Assembly (NCBI RefSeq): GCF_029873635.1
Contig: NC_080419.1
Coordinates: 62,675,540 to 62,739,539 of the forward strand
DNA length: 64,000 bases
Direction of reading: 5' to 3'
Source of the DNA: Malania oleifera
Taxonomy: Eukaryota > Streptophyta > Magnoliopsida > Santalales > Ximeniaceae
Of the stretch, positions 57,091 through 64,000 are shown in pieces. Made by a program: the position numbers and the translations under genes. The notes under the pieces are model-generated. The model was not told the origin of the DNA, searched no databases, and was given only the letters and a program-made list of their open reading frames with translations. The stretch's first letter is position 1. Each line of letters begins with the position of its first letter.

Positions 57091-58110
57091 TTTCTAGGCA
57101 ATCCCTATTCAACATTAACAAATTTCAACAAAGATCATTTTAAAGCTAATCTTTGGGTAATGTGCCACATAAAAAATTGTTTTTAATCAAATTCTATGAT
57201 TTTAAGTTTTATTTCCTTTTTCGTAGATTAATATTTTGTTATGCCGATTTTAGCTATTGTGTTGCAACAACTTATCTACAATGGGATGTTTTAGTGTGAT
57301 TGTATAAAAGCAATAATTGGTTATATCTCAGTAATTTTGATTGTGGAGTGTTTGATGACCACACACAAAATTGTTTTCAAAGTAAAGAAGACATAACTAG
57401 CTTTAAAGTAATGAAAAAATCAGCAACTTCACCGACAAAATAATATTATTTATTATTATTATTTTATTTTTTGTATATTGTTAGAGATTTGTGTAGCACA
57501 TAGGACGTTAAATTTTTTGAATATTAGTTGATTGAGCATTGAGCTTTAATTAATGAAGGTAGAAAAGCATGTTAAAGGTTGCACAACTTCACTTGGAAGG
57601 GGAGAAAGAAGGAAAGTCATGACAATAAGGGAGATGATTAAGTAGAATATAAATGAGTCAAACTTACTCGTGAGCTACTAAAACTTGATTCGTTCTCTAA
57701 CTTGACTCGACTCGACTCAAATATTTTACTTAAGTTCAAGTCGAGTTCAAATTCAGTACTTGAGTCGAGTTTAGAGTCTAATCAAACTTTTGGATTTTTA
57801 TATATATATATATATATTATATAAGTCATATAATATATACATTATAAATGTATTTAACATTAATTTATAATTGAGTCAAGTTTGAATTTTTTAGAACTTA
57901 TAGTCAAGTCGAGTTCAACTATAACAATTTTGAGATCAATTAAGTTCGAGTCAAGTTTTGAACTTAACATTTTTGAGTCAAATTGAGTTTCGGTATTTTA
58001 CTATGTCGACTTGAATAGATCCCATGAGTGAGTTTGTGAGAAAGAGACAGTTCATAAAATCATGAGTCCGACTCATTTTTTCGCCTTGCTTAGAGATAGA
58101 AAAACACAAT
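57091..58110. other. AT-rich intergenic stretch with GAGTCGAG repeats
   Basis: No gene seen. At 57685-58010 many copies of CTCGACTCGACTC, AAGTCGAGTTC, GAGTCAAGTTTG and relatives occur in both orientations around a (TA)n tract (57801-57826). This looks like an old miniature transposon or another short-motif repeat. It lies 3' of the carboxypeptidase gene. Confidence 0.5.
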
Positions 58111-58116
58111 TTTATT
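58111..58116 (-). terminator. Possible poly(A) signal of the carboxypeptidase gene
   Basis: AATAAA on the minus strand, about 100 bases after the stop codon at 58212-58214, in T/A-rich sequence. Confidence 0.4.
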
Positions 58117-58211
58117 TTAAAAGTATAATTGTACATCAAATAATTATTGCATTAAATTACAACAAACACAAAAAACAAAAAGACAAATGTTGAGTCGGAG
58201 ACTTGAAGGGA

Positions 58212-61739
<3,528 letters not shown>

Positions 61740-62690
61740 TCAAAAGACTCTAGGAAGAAAATAAAAAAAAAATATTACTTGAAGTTGGATCCATCCGAAT
61801 ATACATAAATAAATGTAAAGAATATTATATGTTTTTAAGGATTGGAAAATGTGAGATACAATGTATTTGGTCAGAGACAAAGGTCGACTGGTAGAACCCA
61901 CTAGGGTGAAACCTTCAATCTGTGATGTGGTGGCAATCAACCATTTAATGGCGGATCTTGGCTCCGAGAAAAGGAGATATTTTCTCCTCTTGTTCCCTTC
62001 CCTAGGGTTTGGCACAGACCAGATTATTATTTTTAAAAACATCAAATAAAACTTTCTAATTCTTTACAAGAAAATTTGCATAAAATATATTTAAATTGTA
62101 TTTGAGAAAATAAAGTTTATTTTTAAAATTAATAAATTCTGATGAAAATCTATGTAATTTTATATTATTTTTGAATTAAAAAATTTTAAGCTTCCAAACA
62201 CCACATTGAAGAATTTTTTATTTTTTTTCATATCATATTTGGTTCGTGAAATGTCTATTTGTAAAAATAGAATAATTATTATTGAAATTATATAAAAAAA
62301 CATGTTATACTTAGAAAACAAATAGCCATGTAATTATATATATATATATATATATATATAAATCCTTTAAATAGAATAGATAAGGAATGGGTAGTTCTAG
62401 ATTTTGAAAATATTTATTCTCTTTCCATTTTTGCATGATTTTTTAATTTATTTCCTAAAATATTTGAAGTCAAAATTTTTTTCTTTTTTTTTCTTTTTTT
62501 TTCTTATGCAACGAATAATTAATTTTTTAACAGATAAAATTATAATAATTTATTATTATTTTTGAATTAATGATGTCTAAGATCCATTGGACATTTGACT
62601 AATTACTGAAATATTAGACCCAACTCTCTATGTACCATTCTCCATTTTATTTTTATTTTTTAAACTTATCTTTTTTTTTTTTTACATAGG
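61740..62690 (-). promoter_or_regulatory. Upstream region of the carboxypeptidase gene
   Basis: No ORF is credible here. On the minus strand the region upstream of ATG 61739 is AT-rich, with (TA)n at 62337-62361 and T-rich tracts at 62480-62505. I cannot pick a transcription start. The short frames at 61740-62049 are likely accidental. Confidence 0.35.
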
Positions 62691-63090
62691 AACTCCATCC
62701 ACCAATGAACCCCTCGGACCCCCTAGTGCAGCACCAAATCTACGGATCAGCGTCCTCCTCGGCCCCAAACTCTTACTGATCAGGGTAAACTCCGGATGCG
62801 GACACGATTTCTATGCATCAGTTAGACGTTCGGCCAACAGGAATCCCGAGACACATCTCCATTACCATCCACTGTTCTCGATGGCTCACAGAGAATTCTC
62901 ACCATCCACGGTCCCCGCTGGCTCACAAAGCGAACTCCCACCATCCACGGTCCCCGCTGACTCACAGAGTAAACTCTCACCATCCACAGGTACCGCTGGC
63001 TCCATGAGTGTATCTATATGGAATTGAGCCCCCGATGTTCCTTCTTACTTGAAGATGCCTTTCCACCACACCATACCGTGGGGGCAAAAA
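62690..63090. repeat. GC-rich island with a 37-bp minisatellite
   Basis: About 400 bp of markedly GC-rich sequence between AT-rich flanks. At about 62865-63000 four imperfect units follow each other, each with CCATCCACGGTCCCCGCTGG then CTCACAGAGNRAACTC; the outer two are the most diverged. The 64-codon frame across it simply translates the repeat. The origin is unknown; it may be the end of an unrecognised element. Confidence 0.6.
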
Positions 63091-63668
63091 CTTATCTATT
63101 TTTTATTACAACATATACGGTATGTGGGGAACTTGAAAAATATTAGAAAAAAGAAAAGAAAATAGGAAGGATTTCATCTTTTCAAGTTTAGTTATCAAAG
63201 AAAATTAAAAAAAAATCACAAATTAATTAATAAAATTTTAATTTTACAAATCCTTTAGATCTAATATTTCTTAATTTTTATTAGTTTTTTCTGTCATTTT
63301 TAGTGATATTTGATATAGAGAGAAAATATAATGGAAAATGAATTTTCTTCATATTTTTCTTTCTTTTTCTTTCCCCAAGCAAAATTATTGATGTAAATTG
63401 ACCCTTAATTTTCTAAACTCCCATAATAACAATAAAAATTGAGTATTTGTACATCAAGTCTGCTTTTAATATATGTTATTTATTCTTTAAATTTTAACAA
63501 AATTTTAAATGAAATAATAAATGGAATTGGCAATATCACAAATATTCAACACATATAAAAATTTTTTTTAAATATAAATATATATATAAAATGAGCAGGT
63601 TCCTCAATCATGTTCTAGAATTCTTGCAAAATATCCTATACCATTTTGATAAACAATAAATTGTCTTT
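63091..63668. other. AT-rich stretch, nothing recognised
   Basis: There are no frames, repeats of note or motifs beyond A/T runs and a short TATATATA at about 63580. Confidence 0.4.
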
Positions 63669-64000
63669 TGTTTACTTTATGAGTCTTATTATGTTTTGAT
63701 TATGATAAATTTAAAGTATCTCACATATCCATCTAGTGTTTGAACAAAAATTTCTTTTAGAAGGCACATAGAGTCAAGGTACAATGGAAGTGATGAGGAA
63801 TTGAAAGCTCACATCACTTGACTTGCAGCATGGCAAAGTGAAGAGCAAGGAATGAATAAATTTTTATTTTGAATTGTAATGCATTAAGTTTGAATTTTTT
63901 CCCGTTTTATTATAATTTTATAATAAAATATAAAATAATACTCTATTTGGGAAAAATTTTCCCAGTTTAATGCTTACGTAATCTCACAACATGGTCTTGC
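63669..64000 (+). mobile_element. Possible start of another copia-type LTR (cut by window end)
   Basis: TGTTTACTTTATGAGTC, then GTTTTGATTATGATAAAT and CATCTAGTGTTTG, resemble in order the first 80 bases of group B LTRs (GATTTTGATTATGACAAATACTC, then a TCTAATGGGTGTTTG-like text). The rest lies outside the window, so this is tentative. Confidence 0.4.

Noticed and set aside
62813..63007. 64-codon frame with HHPRSPL repeats
   Set aside because: It is the translation of a minisatellite; the repeat explains the pattern and there is no other coding evidence.

Overview
This is a nuclear plant sequence, almost certainly an angiosperm and probably a eudicot; I cannot name the species. It is AT-rich. 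About nine tenths is nested LTR-retrotransposon sequence, and one intact host gene lies near the right end. That gene has GT-AG introns, and the retroelements are typical plant lineages: Sirevirus-like Ty1/copia, a chromodomain Ty3/gypsy of the Tekay/Del type, a gag-only copia derivative and a TRIM-like fragment.

Layout. 1-10.9 kb is a pile of long LTRs from two copia groups, called A and B here, several nested in each other; the solo LTR at 4927-7253 has a perfect 5-bp target duplication. 10.9-18.5 kb holds decayed Sirevirus-like element Copia-1 (gag, protease, integrase, RT, RNase H, all broken). 18.5-20.3 kb has a TRIM-like LTR and a truncated A LTR. 20.3-29.8 kb is a gag-only element C on the minus strand, flanked by inverted copies of an LRR-receptor-like pseudogene fragment and holding a B solo LTR. 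29.8-31.9 kb is AT-rich with no gene seen. 31.9-33.3 kb is the 3' end of an older minus-strand copia (F) whose RNase H piece is tandemly duplicated. The second copy is split by Copia-2 (33290-56972), which has taken in four later insertions: solo LTR E, B solo LTRs at 38416 and 51482, and a complete but degenerate gypsy element D at 40580-49098. Copia-2 also carries an accessory ORF between pol and its 3' LTR. 57-64 kb holds an intact eight-exon serine carboxypeptidase-like gene (minus strand, 501 residues), a CACTA-like insertion in its last intron, a GC-rich minisatellite island, and the start of another LTR-like sequence.

Two patterns cut across the families. First, most LTRs carry, upstream of the TATA box, a cluster of short palindromes with a CG centre. 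Each family has its own sequence (GTTCGGTCGACCGAAC in B, GTCAGTCGACTGAC-like in A, TTCGTCGACGAA in D, TTCGGGCGCCCGAA in E). Second, downstream of the TATA box, about 16 LTR copies from at least five LTR groups share a block of about 90 nt that can fold into up to three hairpins, with many paired compensatory changes between copies. Palindromes in Sirevirus LTRs and repeated polypurine tracts have, as far as I recall, been reported in maize. The shared three-hairpin block is something I do not recognise from the literature.
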